Source of the DNA: Cryptomeria japonica
Taxonomy: Eukaryota; Streptophyta; Pinopsida; Cupressales; Cupressaceae
Reading direction: 5' to 3'
DNA length: 64,000 nt
NCBI RefSeq assembly: GCF_030272615.1
Contig: NC_081405.1
Span: 576,089,752 to 576,153,751 of the forward strand
This document shows positions 23,126 through 36,083 of this stretch, piece after piece. The notes below the pieces were generated by a model. That model saw nothing but the letters and a program-made list of their open reading frames with translations, ran no database searches and had not been told where the DNA came from. A program made the position numbers and the translations under genes. Each line of letters starts with the position of its first letter. Position 1 is the stretch's first letter.

Positions 23126-23365
23126 TTTCCATTTAAAATCATTTTTATCTCCACTTATGGTTTTAGTTGTGTGTACACATAGCCCGCTAAAATTTAGAAT
23201 AAATCTTTTACATAAGCTAGCCAAACTTTGAAAAATTCTAACATCATGCACACTCATTGGTGTAGGCCATTCTATTATGGCACAGACCTTTTTTGGATCC
23301 ATTTGCAAAAGTTGTGGTGAAATAACATATCCAAGAATTGGATATGGGTTGTGTATACTTACAAT
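23126..23365 (-). pseudogene. Ty3/Gypsy reverse transcriptase relic, upstream half
   Basis: The minus-strand translation includes LGYVIS, then MDPKKVCAIIEWPTP, then VRIFQSLASLCKRFILNFS and FKW at the end. These are the linker and thumb of Gypsy reverse transcriptase (compare the family pattern LGxxVS...DPxKxxAIxxWPxP...LxxFLGLxxYYRRFIxxFS). It continues at 6804. Upstream of LGYVIS the frame decays and I cannot follow it past about 23365. Confidence 0.88.
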
Positions 23366-25965
23366 ATTCTACTTAAGGCTTCGATATGGGTTTTTTATGC
23401 CCATAGACCTTTCATTGTTGAAGGATATTCATATTAGTGCCTTGGTATGCTCACATGGTTTTCTGATTTTTTTTTTTCATGTTGAGGAGAGATGTTTCTA
23501 CCAAGTACAGTCATAGTGGAGGACCTATAGTGTTGACTATGTGATGCTGATAGGTTAGACATATTAGGAGTTGTATGTGGAGGTGATCATGATGCCATGG
23601 TTTTTCTTTGTGTTTAGGAACTTTGGCATGACATGATTTGATTTGCAAGTTCATTGATTTGTGATGATTTAATTTGGATTCCTGATTGGTTTTGGTAGTG
23701 TATCTTCTTCTTCGAAGATCATGGTTACTTTTCCTTTTGGGAGCTCATGATGTCAACTTTGAGTTATTTGATTTTTAGATGGCTTTGGGTACTTCTCATG
23801 TTAGATGATACTTTTATTATGATGTCATGGATAGCTTGCTTACACTGTTAGTTGGGAATTTTGACAATGATGATTTGGAAGTGTAGGATTGGTTCCTAAT
23901 TATTTGTTAGCAATTTTGCATCTTGTTGGATTGGACTTCATGGTTTACTTTACGTTATTGACACTTTCAATTGTATGTGTGTAGATATGGATTATCTTCA
24001 TTTAGGAGATGGTCACCATGATGCTACGCATGACTCATTATCATAGTTTACTAGGAGCTTGTAGAAATGATGTGTATTCACGATTGGGTGGTGGATGATC
24101 TTCTTAGTGTTAAAATGTTTGGTACACTTGTAGGAGATGACGATATTCATGATATTTGAGGATGTGGACATCTTGGAGGACTCACAAAGTTCATGATTGA
24201 GGTGTGGCTTATGATTTCAATTGGCATGTTATCCTTGCTCAATAGGATGGTTGATATTATGTTGTTGTATACTCTAGATATGTGTTTAGACTTTTAGCAT
24301 GATATAGTTATTTGATATGTTCATATGAAGCATGTTATCTCCTTGGAAGAGATGGTTAGATCATGTTCTCATGTTTATGTTCCTGATTTTATCATTGGAG
24401 CTTTGACATTCAACTTGGTAGTTCTCTTTGTATTGGGTACATGATTATTTACTTTATTACTTCATAATTGTGTTATGTTGCATTTGGACTTTTGCATGGA
24501 TTGACTGGTTATATGTACTCATGGATACTTGGAGACATAGGTGATGCTAGTATTCTCTTATGTTTAGAGACATGTGTTGAGATTGTTGATTGTTTAAGCA
24601 ATAAGACCAAGGAGCATTCACCTAGCATAGACTTGAGAGGAGATTGTTCTTAGACAAGTTAATATGACTTGGATGTCTTGGACATGAACATTATCATCCC
24701 CACTCTTGGTCTACTCATTGATTTAATACTTGAGAAGTATTTTCCATTAATCCTTTCATGTGTATTATGTTTATGCTTATCTAGCATAGATATGGATCTT
24801 GAGCTATGGACATATGGTTAGTTCTAGAGGATTCCATTTGAGAGATGTTTAGCATTGGTCATTTCCTTGTGCATTTAAGTTATTATTGATATTGAGTTTG
24901 GGAGATGTTTTATTGGGCATATTCCCTTAGGATTGGGAATGATATTGGTTTGATTTTATTTGTTATGAGAGGGTTATATCCATGTTGATTACATTTAATA
25001 TAATTTTTTTTCATCAAAGCGACTAAATAGGTTTGGGTGTTGTTATGGCTTTTCATTTGGGGTTTTCTGAAGGAAATCATACTGAACACAATTGGCATTT
25101 AGAGGTGCATGTGGAAGGACATGCCACAGGTTTTGATTTGCAATGTTTATCTCTTTGGTCTCGGTTATTTTCCTTGGTGTTAGATTTCACATAACATTGG
25201 ATCTAAGGTTGTTTGGAGCTATGTGTTCATAAGCTTGTATTCATGTGTTGTCATGTGGGAGATGACATGGAGGTTCCTTTATCTCTTTCTTTTATTGTTT
25301 GTGAAGAGCATGGGAGACTTATGGAGACTTGTGGTGATAGTTGTACTTGAAGGTTATTGGTTTACAAGTTATTCATATTTTTTTGGATGTTCCTTGATAC
25401 TACATATTTAAGGTTAAACTTTTAATGAGAAGTGGTTAGATTCATTTCTGATTTGACATTACCTAAGCAGTGGGAGTTTATATTTGTATATATGTCACAT
25501 GTATTGCACTTGGAGCCTATGGTTGCATGTTATGGGTTGTATGTGTTAATGACTTGAGATTCATTTGATATGTATACCTTGGAGGTATGGATAGTTGGAT
25601 GTGTTAGCACTTACTATGGGTTCTATTTCAGCTATGGTTATTGGTTTTAAATGGCAACCGATGCATTTGATACCTTAGGATTTAGTTCTTGTATTCTTAT
25701 ATAAGTTTAGATAAGCCTTATCATTTCTTACAATAGATTATTTCAATTTATCTTTGGATGGTATTTTCAATGTCTAGTGGTAGTGACATGGTGAAGGGTG
25801 CGAGCCTTCATGTAGGATATGGTGGTCACTTTGTTTCTTGTTGTAGTTATCTTTATGGAGCACATGGAGCACTTTGATTCCATGATGGTTTATGTGCTAG
25901 AGGTATTATTTCCTTGATCATGTTGTGGTTATTTATTGTTGCTTATGCAATGTATACAACAAGAG
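23366..25965. other. Unassigned T/G-rich DNA
   Basis: 2.6 kb with no protein similarity on either strand and only short chance frames. Its composition is unlike the flanks, T/G-rich on the plus strand. It ends at a purine tract and a probable LTR, so it may be the 3' part of an LTR element whose coding region is lost. Confidence 0.35.
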
Positions 25966-26640
25966 GGAGAATATTAGGAAAATAGGTGTTGTACTCATTG
26001 CATAATAATAATTTTACTTATAATATTTATTTATTATGTGAGTTTATCATGGACATGTACAATGTAATATTTAATTACTTGATGTTGCACATGATGTGTA
26101 TCATGTAGATATTCCTTGGGAATATTATCATGACCACTTGAAGAGTTGTATTGTAACATTGGGATATTATATTGTATTTATTAATATTGGGGAAATAAAT
26201 TTGATAAAGTACTCAATATTAGATGTGGGGTCAATGGGGTAGTTAACCTCTGGTATTTGAACATGTTTTTGTAGCACATAGTTTTGATGTAATATCACCT
26301 AGTGCTTTTGTGGGAGCTTGTGTCTATAAAAGAAACCACAAGGGTAGTTTTTTGCATTAGCTACTTACGCAGGTTTAGTATTTATTGAGGTTGGAAGAAT
26401 GATATAGGATGTGTCATTACATGCTTGTTCACAAGGAGTTCTTGTTGATGGCTTGTTGAAGGTTGGGGTTTCAGATGTTTTCATGGGTGTATTGTAATGT
26501 TGAATTGCTGAATTATCCATGGATGATGGATTATTTTGGAGGTTGGCTTTGTCTCTCATGAGGGTTTTCCCAGGGTATATCTTGTGTCATCATTTATGGG
26601 AATGTTGTCTATTCTTTGCATGCAGATTGTATTTGATTAT
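25966..26640 (+). repeat. Probable LTR on the plus strand, with polypurine tract
   Basis: The purine stretch AAGAGGGAGAATA at 25969-25981 is followed by TGTTGTACTCATTGC at 25987, the usual order of a 3' LTR. Near 26323 there is a TATAAAAG motif (GTGTCTATAAAAGAAACC), and at about 26560-26590 a GAGGGTTTTCCCAGGG...ATCTTGTG segment typical of the R-U5 part of plant LTRs. The right end merges with the truncated Copia relic and I cannot place it exactly. No partner LTR was seen. Confidence 0.5.
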
Positions 26641-26679
26641 TTTGTTAAAATCTAAATTGGGTTATGTGGAAATTGTCAG

Positions 26680-27340
26680 AAAGTCGGCTACAAGTTTCCT
26701 TACAAGCATAAGCTTCATGACCAAATACTCTAAGATGTCTCATCACATGATTCTTTCATGAACACACCTCCATAGATGTTTTATCAACAATTGTTGATAT
26801 AGAAGATCTATTTTCCTAATAGTAGGTAGTGGCTATAATGCCACCAAAAACATTTGTTCAAGGCCTACAATACTAAGTGTACTCCTAGCCATATCCATAA
26901 ATGTCATCTTCATCCTCTTTGTAGCTCCATTCTATTGAGGAGTATATGGAGTTGTCTTAATTATTTGTATCGCATGGTCCTTAGAAAAATTGTCAAAATA
27001 TTCCAAGATAAACTCACCATTATTATCAGTCCTCAAACAATTAATCTTTCTACTAGTCCTATTGTCAACAATAGCTTTAAACTCCTTAAACCAAATAGAG
27101 ACTTTAGATTTAATTTAAAGAAAATAAAAAAATGTCTTTCTACTATAGTTATCAATGAATGAAATGAAATACATAGATTTTGAAATTGAAGGAACATTAG
27201 TAGGACCAAAACATCAAAATCTATTAAATCCATTGCACAAAAATATTTGTGAGAACTAGAGTAAAACTAAACAAGGTTTTGTTTACCATGGATACAGTGT
27301 TCACAACAATCAAGTTCAATATTACAATCATGAATTCCCT
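26680..27340 (-). pseudogene. Copia relic: integrase
   Basis: The minus-strand reading gives the HHCC remnant CEHCIHGKQ, then FGPTNVPSISKSMYFISF, then IDNYSRKTFFYFL and FKEFKAIVDN. CLRTDNNGEFI supplies the second catalytic Asp; further on are PYTPQ.NG and HLRVFGHEAYACKE. Several stops and frameshifts interrupt it. The pol sequence ends near 26680 against the LTR-like DNA, so reverse transcriptase and RNase H are missing. Confidence 0.85.
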
Positions 27341-27960
27341 CTATGAGCCATTTATTTTTTAAGAATTTAAGATCCTTGCCACCAATGTGAGAAAGTATTT
27401 GGTGCCATAATATTTTCTTCTCACATGTGCATTTCATCTCCAAAGGATTGACACCCTTATGTACCTAGAAAGCATGACCACCGGAAGTAAAATCAATAGT
27501 CCTCTTCATAGAAGAATCTAATGGTAAGGATGAAGAATCTAGATCCATTCTTGGACTCCACAAAAGCACTATTGTATTGTACAATGAATGAATCTAGACT
27601 ATACAAGTTGCTTATCCAAACACCATTGGCAAGCACCATAGAACCTCTGTTCATCTTGCATCCACCTTGCAAGAATCCAACTTGCATAACTACATCACTC
27701 AACCTAATTAAGGAGAGTAGATTTTATGTCATATCCAAGATATTTATTGCACCATTGATTCCCTTCACTCTACCATCAGGTAATCTAATCTTGATTCTTT
27801 CATGGCTAACAACATTCAAATTAGAATCATGATTGAGATACACATTCCCACTATCATATTATTAATACTTTTAAAATGAACCTCACTAAGAGGTCATGTG
27901 GAAAGATGTACTTGAATCTATCAACCACGCATCTTTTGATGCATGCATTGACAAGGTTGC
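27341..27960 (-). pseudogene. Copia relic: protease and pre-integrase region
   Basis: Near 27890-27960 the translation reads AWLIDSSTSFHMTS. This matches the Copia protease box AWLIDSGASxHMT, with Ser replacing the Gly of the catalytic triad, and ends in a stop. Between this and the integrase lies a degenerate GAG-pre-integrase segment. Confidence 0.7.
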
Positions 27961-28862
27961 AAAAATTTCTTAATAATCATACTAAGAGGATTTATCTTAA
28001 TATAAATTAGAGTATCTCTTCTTCTTCTTATTTTTCTCCTCCTTATATTCTTTATGAAAATGATGGATTTTTTTGCAGTGCCAACATTTTTCCTCTGACT
28101 TGCCAACAAACTTAGATCACCCACTAGATTTGAATCTACCTCTTCATCTTTCTTGTCCTTCTTCTTACCTTATTCTTTCGATCTACGTCAAACCACAAGA
28201 GCCTCCCTAGTTGAATCCGAATCTTTCCTCTGCATCTCTTTAGATAAAAACAAACAAACCTCATCCTCCAGCTTCAAAGTAATTTTTGAACTTCCAATGG
28301 CCATGACAAGGTGATCTCATGAGTTTGAGAAAGAAAATTACATAAGCATACATTTATCTTGATCTTCAATCTTGTCACTGAAAAAATTTAGTTGGGCAAC
28401 TAGCTTATTGAACACATTCATGTGATCAGCAACACATATTCCTTCCTCCATCCTTAGAGAATACAACTTCTTTCTTCCCTTGATAAATATCACCAAGATT
28501 TTTCTAAAGTGCAGCTATATTCTTTTGCTCATGGACATTTGAGATCCATGAATCAACTAGACATAATCTTATCAAACCCTTAAGATATTTTATCCATTTT
28601 ATTCCAAACATCTTGCTTCAAGGTTAGAGGTTGTTTTCAAAATTTATCACATCCCATAGATCTTTATCCGTAAGCATATCCTCCGTTTGTAACTTTGAAG
28701 GTTCAAAGGTTATTCCATTAATCTTCCCCGTAACAAATTTTATGGATGTACTTGCCATATTTTTTCTACAACAATATTTTGAAAATACTGTACAAAAAAT
28801 TGCACTCAAACTGAGATGATTACAACAAAATTAGTACCCAACAATGGAACAAAACCTATCTA
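27961..28862 (-). pseudogene. Copia relic: gag
   Basis: A start-like MASTSIKF near 28760 opens the gag frame, as in many Copia elements (MAxxxIxFExxKFDG...). Downstream, a zinc knuckle with its last Cys changed to Tyr (CWHCKKIHHFHKEY) lies at about 28045-28085. Gag core motifs in between are weak and broken by stops. Confidence 0.65.
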
Positions 28863-28876
28863 GGCTATAATACCAA
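28863..28876 (-). promoter_or_regulatory. Primer-binding site of the Copia relic
   Basis: On the minus strand TTGGTATTATAGCC resembles the initiator Met site TGGTATCAGAGCC (11 of 13 positions). It lies between the gag start and the putative 5' LTR. The spacing to the best TG/CA LTR end (28894) is about 17 bases, longer than usual, so one of the two boundaries may be off. Confidence 0.65.
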
Positions 28877-28893
28877 CTTAAAGGAAGCTAAGG

Positions 28894-29762
28894 TGTGGAA
28901 AATACATCCTAAAACTAATCTACTGGGGGGGATAGTGCAAATTTTCTTTCCAGATCTTCTATTGCAAAAAAAAAACACATTCATTAGTATATCATAAAAA
29001 TGCATAAGGATAAACACAATGAAGACAATATATATCATGGGGAAAACCCTTTCGAGTGAACAACCCTAAACTATAAAAGCACAATATAATATCAGCTGTA
29101 AGCTTCTTTAACAACAGTCTACAGCTACAACCCACAACTTGGATTATTTTTTGTAACATATCACTTGACTTGCAAACTTAACATGACTAATACTCTCCAA
29201 GGCTACCTATTATAGAGGAATACATCAAGAAATAAAGCTTCTAGATGAGTCAACAAGATGGGATAGTGCAAAGAATTTGACCTTATTTTTCAGCCACCAA
29301 AAAGCATACAAAAGACACATGTAAATCTCCAAATGACTCCCCACTCAAACCTCCTAAGTTGGAAACCCAAATTTACTATTCGGAGTTATGAAAAATGTGC
29401 TTACACATATTACAACCATCATAACCTACAACACTTACAACTATAAGGAATCCATCATAAGCGACTAATATTAGCTTATTCTCTTACAACTCATCATAAC
29501 CCAATTTTGGCACCTATCTTCTCCATGCAAAACAATATCCTGGAACTTGTCCAATATGTCATACAATTTTTCATAGGGTGACACTTGTCAAGATCTTCAA
29601 AGTGGGAAGCCAAGTTCCACAAATACAACGTATGTGACATACAATCATCTCCAAGTAGGGTGCCACCAAGCATGTGGGTCCCACTAGATGACTACACATT
29701 TGTAGGCAAATAATAAATAAATAAATGAAAAATTAATGTTAAGATATGAAAAGGTTGAGACA
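28894..29762 (-). repeat. Probable 5' LTR of the Copia relic
   Basis: About 870 bases between the primer site and a TGTCTCAACC start (read leftward from 29762). It contains the GGGGAAAACCC motif at 29039-29050 found in the other Copia LTRs here. No second LTR was found because the element is truncated on the left. Confidence 0.55.
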
Positions 29763-29771
29763 ACTTAATCC

Positions 29772-30046
29772 CACTACAACCAATGCCCATGAATAACGTA
29801 TTCATTTTTTATTTTGAAAATTTCACATAATCATGTCCATACATGATATTATTGTATATTCATGTTATTATAAGCTACATATCTATTGAACTAATGATAT
29901 AGAATATTAGAAGTAGAAGGATAATTTTTATATTTCTTAATTATGGTAGAACTTAAAGAGTCATCTGATATGAATTAGACAATCTCATTATGTGAAATTG
30001 TTAAAAGAATCAATGAATACATTATTCATGGGCATTGGTTATAGTG
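29772..30046. mobile_element. 275-bp MITE with 36-bp terminal inverted repeats
   Basis: The ends are CACTACAACCAATGCCCATG... on the left and its near-perfect reverse complement on the right (30012-30046), with only about three differences over 35 bases. The inside is AT-rich and non-coding. The terminal CACTA matches the CACTA group, whose target duplication is three bases, but the adjacent bases (TCC and ATA) do not repeat. Extending the ends by three bases gives flanking TTA on both sides, which would suit the PIF/Harbinger group instead. Confidence 0.85.
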
Positions 30047-31630
30047 ATATTATTTCATATTATTAAATATGTGTACATTTTGATTGAATGAAACAAATTT
30101 TCATTGAATACATTTTGATTGTTTAATTTATGTTTATTTCATTTGTCAAAATTTTATAAATTTAAAATTTTAATTAAAATCTCAACATTAATATCATATC
30201 TTTGATTGAAAAATAAAAATGGACAAACAATTAAACTTTATATTGTGAAAATTTTAGTATCTTTATTCTTATTTTAAATGTATTATTTTTTGCATACAAT
30301 TTCTAAATTTATTAAAAAAGTATATTACCAAATGTATATAGTTTTATTTCATTAAAATGAATATTTATGTTGTATTAACAACCTTCCCAAATTTTTTTTT
30401 TTAAGTAGGTTCAATATGTTTGGAATGAGATAGGAACTCTCTTAAAACTCTTGAAAAGCTATTTGAATCACTAGATGAGACCATTATCTTTCTTTGATGA
30501 TTTGAGGAACATATTTTTCTTCCACAACCACAAGAACACACAACGAATACAAAAGCACAATCCCTCACGCTGATAGTTCTAGTTCAGGGATCCTAAATAC
30601 CTTCTCAAATATTTTTTTTGGTATCTCATTAATATTGGTTTGGTCCTTCATGTTTTTTTCCCTATTTGTGAATCTGATTCAAAATCTTTAGTTTATATAT
30701 GAAAATCTACTGATTGTACATGTTTTCTTCAATTTTCATTGATTGATGTGGGTATATTATCTCATAAGAAAGATGAGATTTTTATTATGTGCATTTTTTT
30801 ATTGTTCACTAACATTAGAATTCAGTTTAGAAATGATCCATTTAAAATTATATTAAAATTTTAGAAAATCTATTAAGCATGCATACTATCTTAGGTGTTT
30901 TCTTCCATCTTACAAACATAATAATAATAAAGTGGATGCAACTAAGTTATATCAATATAATGACTATCTAATTTTTTTTTATAAAATATAAGTTTTTATG
31001 GTAAATTAAAATATAAATTATTCATCAATATAAAGAAACAAGGTGAAATGAGGCTAGTATAAAAATGAAAAACAACACCTAATAAATCAAAGAGATTACG
31101 GAACAAACTTTTTATTTTTAATAGTTCAATATGTATTAATATTAGACAATTAGACATAATTAAGCTCATTTTTATTAGGCTTGGGGAATAAAAATCAAAT
31201 ATGGATGAGTTGAACACTTATGAATAATGAGGAAATTGCTAAATTTAGTAGAAGAAATGTTAAAATTAATCAAATATTGGCATATAGCTACTAAAGCATT
31301 TCTTGTTTTGGAGAAAATTATAATAGTAAAGTTTGTATGTTGATGTAAATTTTCCTTTACTTTTAGGTCATTTCTTACTAAATGTATTTGTACAATTAAA
31401 TATGAAAGAAAAAACACAATCTTATTTAGAGATATGTTCATTCCTCAATAATTCATTTGTGCCTAGCTTGATATATTACCATACACATTATCCATATCAA
31501 AACATATTTTCACAAATTTAACATTTATTGTACCTACTATTCTCTCCTTATAAAGAAAATAATTCATGACATTAATATTTGGATTCCCTTATCTTATGTC
31601 AAACATGTCATATGTGATTGATATGGTAGA
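30047..31630. other. Unassigned AT-rich DNA
   Basis: About 1.6 kb, very AT-rich, with no coding similarity and no obvious repeats apart from short ATAATAATA runs (about 30917). It ends at the G1 5' LTR. Confidence 0.5.
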
Positions 31631-33117
31631 TGTATAAATGTGACCACTTTTGTAAGTGAATATTTAATATTCATTTTAAACCCATTCCTCCTCTTATTTA
31701 AATTCTATTTAATTAATTTCTTCGCATTAATCTATTTGATTAAATAAATTACTCAATTTATTTAATTAAGTTCATCTAAACCTTTTCTATCCTTTAATTA
31801 AATAAATCACTCTATTTAATTAATTCCCCTTTCCCCTTTTTTAATTAAATTTATATTTAGTTAAAGTGATCCTTGCAAATAAATAAATATAATTTATTTA
31901 TTTAAATCCCCCACTTGTATTCATGCAAGTTGCATCTATTTTTGGTTGAAATAAAGTAGTTTTATTTTAATTAAAATCCTTTTCCCTCCATTTGCATTTT
32001 CCTAAATCTCCCACTTGCCTCCTAAACCCCTTCTACATTCTTCTAATCACTTCCAATTTAGCCTAATTCATCTCTTAATTATTTTCACAATTCTAAGCAA
32101 AGACAATCCACTTCTCAAAGCCTCCAAAGTCTTCAATAATCATTAAAGGCTTTATGTCATCAACAAGTTAACCCTCAGAGTCTTCAAAACTATTTAAGGC
32201 TCTTACATAACCATTAATGGTTAACTCAACCTTTCTACATGAGTAGAAACTTTCTCTCTAATTCAACCATCATATAACCCCAAGGGTCTCATCAAGCATT
32301 CACGGCTTTAACCTTGGTTATCCCTTTAACCCTTGCACAAGAGTTTACCCCTTGGGTTCAAGATTTATACAATGGATAACCCTAACATAACCTTACCCCT
32401 TACCTCCTAGGTAACGTTCATGTCTTTTCAAGAATTTAATGCTTCTTTCATCTCCTCTCAAGCAACATATTGTTGATAATTGTCACCATTTCATTGGTGA
32501 GAATTGTAAAAATGGATTGATTAACTTTCAATCCTAGCCCCAGTTAAGATTATCCAATCTTGACCATCCATTTCCCTATTTTCCCTATAAATAGAGCTCT
32601 CGTTCTCTCATTTGATAGACACATTTTTATCCATCAAACTTATAGTCATTTTTATAATGATATATCCAAGTTTTTGTGCATAAACTTATAATCTAATTCC
32701 TAAGCATTTTAGCCTCTCTTTGTTAAATCATCATAATATCATTTAAAAGCATTCTAATATTATAGGATATCCATGTTAGACTAGTATATCATTGCTAGGA
32801 TAATTAGCTAATCTTATCATCATCTTTATCCTAGATTAATCATCATAGTTTCAATATCATACATGTGTTAGGAATGCATTCATACATAATAATCAAACAT
32901 CACTCGTTCTTGGAGTTGTCATTCCTAAGTCACTTTTCTCAGTGATCTAAGAGCAAGGAAATTGACTTCAGGGATCCTATGAGATAGAGAACAATGGGAC
33001 ACCCCTTGGAAAGTTGAGCTATTTCAATATAGTTCATATAACTTGCAACAAGAGTCTCATTGGTTTGTGGGCCTTTTGAATCAGACTTTTACGTTTTTGT
33101 CACCCTCATTTCCTGCA
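31631..33117 (+). repeat. 5' LTR of Tat-like Gypsy G1
   Basis: Starts TGTATAAATG and ends TTTCCTGCA. A TATAAATA box at 32586-32593 is followed by transcript-like sequence. The left end is similar to the start of the G2 LTR (TGTATACACC, read leftward from 51183), and the U5 region shares words with G2 near 50130. The primer site follows eight bases later. Confidence 0.8.
32586..32593 (+). promoter_or_regulatory. TATA box in the G1 LTR
   Basis: TATAAATA preceded by CCC and followed by GAGCTCTC, a strong plant TATA context, about 955 bases into the LTR. The G2 LTR has the equivalent CTATAAA on the minus strand at 50524-50530. Confidence 0.7.
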
Positions 33118-33125
33118 TATATTTT

Positions 33126-33143
33126 TGGCACCCACTGTGGGGC
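33126..33143 (+). promoter_or_regulatory. Primer-binding site of G1
   Basis: TGGCACCCACTGTGGGGC lies just after the LTR. It is close to the TGGCGCCCACCGTGGGGC type found in several plant Gypsy elements. Confidence 0.85.
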
Positions 33144-36083
33144 TCAAACTCACGAATTATATCATTTTTAATGCAGGACAAAGATTACGAGCATGTTGGA
33201 ATATTGTTTTAGTTCATCGGGAACTTTTGTGAGCCCTGGAGGAAAATATTAGTGCGTTTGTCATACTATTTAGCTCATGAGAACCTTTCTTTAGTGCTTT
33301 TGAACTTAGTGTTAGTGCATAATACTTTATATTTCTTTCCTGTGCATCGGGATAACAATGTAGAGAATTCAGTAATCAGTGTAGTGCTTAGGAGTCTTTT
33401 TGTAGCACATGTGTAAATTTCTATAGTGCTTATGTGGAGAAGTTCAGCACACGACTCTGTCAAAAACAAGAAAAACATAATTTCTAATAGAAGTAAAAGT
33501 TAGGCTTGGATAAGGTCACCTAGGATTTAAATTTTTCAATAACTTTTTGCTGCAGGTTACTAATCTTTGTTTGCAAATTGGAGGAGTTTTATTTAGGAAT
33601 TTAATTATTTTTGTTTCTAACTTTTTCAAGTTAGTTTAAAAATAGTTCATTTTCTTGTTGGTTAAACAAAACTACAAACTCACTTCCTTTTGCAAAATTT
33701 AAAAAACTAATAACTCAGTTCATTTGCAAAAGTTTAAAAGAACTACAAACTCACTTTCAGTTTTGCAAAGGTTAAAAAGAATCCCATTTTTCCTTTGGTG
33801 CTATTTAAAAAGAACTCCATTATTCATTTGGTGCATAAAACAAAACCTCACTTCATTTTTGTAAAGGACAAAAATAATCTCACTTTTATTGTTTTCGGCA
33901 AGGCAAAAAGAGCTTTCATTGAGGATTGACTTCATGGTTTTCCTTTTGTTGACCAACATCACGATTTACTTTATTGACCAGGTTTGTTTTTCAAAGGTTT
34001 TGGAAATACACACTTTGCTATGAAAGGTTAAAAAGAACACTATTCTTGTTGGAGAAACATCTCCAAATACAAGTTAGCAAATCATTGTCTTAAATGATAA
34101 AAAGAATCTTGTTTGCCTTGTCTCGAAAGTGGAAGGTATATGCTCTCCCCTTAATTGGGTGACCAAAAAGACAAACCACTCTTTCATGCTTTCTTTTTCT
34201 TCAATTATTTAAATCGTTTAGAAGGCTTGCCCTCACGAGTTACCCTTAGGGTGCCATTAATAGCCTGTGAGAGGGGAACAACCTAAGTGGGAAACAACTT
34301 TATTGCCAAGTGTTCCAACCCACTATAATCAAATATGGAGTCTAACAAAAGTCCTCTTCAATGGTTTTTCTCAGCGATTAGCCTTCCCCCAGTACCTTTA
34401 AGATACATAAAGTCTTTGTTCTAAAGGTTGGGATGCCTCCTGAGGGATTTTATCACTGAAGACCGAACAAAATCCTCAATAAAAACTTTAACATTAGAAG
34501 GTTTTAGCCGAGTTAGTTATCAAACATTTTCAATATCATAATGCAAGGGTGGGGAAGAATCCGCCCCCAAGATAACTCACCATATATCTCCCAAGATAAC
34601 TACTCAATTGTGAAGCTATTCACTTTGACATAATTTTTGGTAAAAAACAAAAAAATGGGCCCCCCCTAGGGGGTGGCAAGGTTGTTTGAGCTGACGGAGT
34701 ATCTAGACTAGTGGAATATGTTATTGTTAATGACCCTTGAATAAAGAGTCTACTTGATTTTTCCTATTTGTTATCCAAACCAGTGAAAACATCGGGGATT
34801 TGAACACATTCTCAAAAAAACATACACTACTTATTTAGCATACACAAAATTGCTATCTCTTCTATGTGTTGTGTTTTCATGTCATTGTTTTTCAGAAAAT
34901 CATCCATCAAAATCACAAGTGTTAAATTTGAAAACTACAGAAACAAAGAAATCAGGACAATTAGTGCATAGGAGCAACATCCTAGCACGTAGCAAACATT
35001 CAATAGCGCATTAAAAAATTTCCCAGTAGAACTTTCCAGCATCAGTGTAGTGCATTAAAAAATTAGCATAGTGCATCAAAATCATTTCATAGCACTTTTT
35101 GTTCAAAACATAGCACATAATCATGACATAATAGTGCATAACCTATCCAGAATAGTCATTATCAAATAGTCTAAACTAGCACATAGGAAAGGAATTCAGA
35201 ACATTCTCTAGCACATTATGAACATTCTTTAGCGCATTCAGTCTCTATCTTAGTACATAATCAATTTTAGGGAAAAACAGAGAAGAAATCCAATACTTTG
35301 GGAAAATTTCATTGACAGTTTCAGGTACTTTAGCAAACTCAGCAACAAAACATTGAAACCGATCATCAGTGAGAAAATTTCTAAAATTAATAAAGCGCTC
35401 TTAGAACAAGTTTTTAAATCATTACACTATCTTGAGATTAGACTTCATCCAACAAAATCAGGAAGTATCAAAAACAGTGATAAAAGTTTCACCATCAACG
35501 AATTTTACCAAAATAAAATACCTAGTTTAGTCCTTAAGTTTTCAAATCAAGTTTCTATATCAGGAGACTTTATCCATATCATTTGACACACTTTGTAATG
35601 GAGGTGAATCTAAGTAAACCTCTACTTGATAAATTAAAACTTGAGTATTCAAACTAAGTATCCAAATCCAATATCAACATCAACCTTTGATCATTCATGT
35701 ATGACCACTCCTTATATTTTGAAAAGAACAAGTCTTCATCACAAAACTAAGTTGAAGAAGAGACAACCTAGTTCTAAGCCACTTGTGACAAGGAATAAAT
35801 TTCTCTATATCAATGTCAACTCTTTGCATCACATCGACCATTCTTGTGTCACATGCGATTGTATATCCAAATGAAAACAAATGAGTTTGACAAGAAACCT
35901 TTGACAAGTAGGGCTTACATTCAGAAAGTGACATTCAACCAACACCTAAATCATGAAGGGAAGATTAACCCCACTTTGTTCCCATAGTTTTGTATCACAT
36001 ATAATAAAGCTCAACCTGAACTGCCAACACCACCCAGAACTACCTTAGAAGAAGAAGAATTCATCACGGTAGAAATATATTAC
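33144..36083 (+). other. G1 leader between primer site and gag
   Basis: Almost 3 kb without a convincing gene. Two clusters of AGTGC/AGCAC/AGCGCA words lie at about 33240-33450 and 34960-35250. The short frame at 35353-35586 is not recognised. Long leaders occur in Tat-lineage Gypsy elements. Confidence 0.5.

Noticed and set aside
3600-25960. 3600-6590 and 23366-25965 as a pair of LTRs or halves of one element
   Set aside because: The two stretches share no extended similarity by eye and differ in strand composition (T/C-rich versus T/G-rich).
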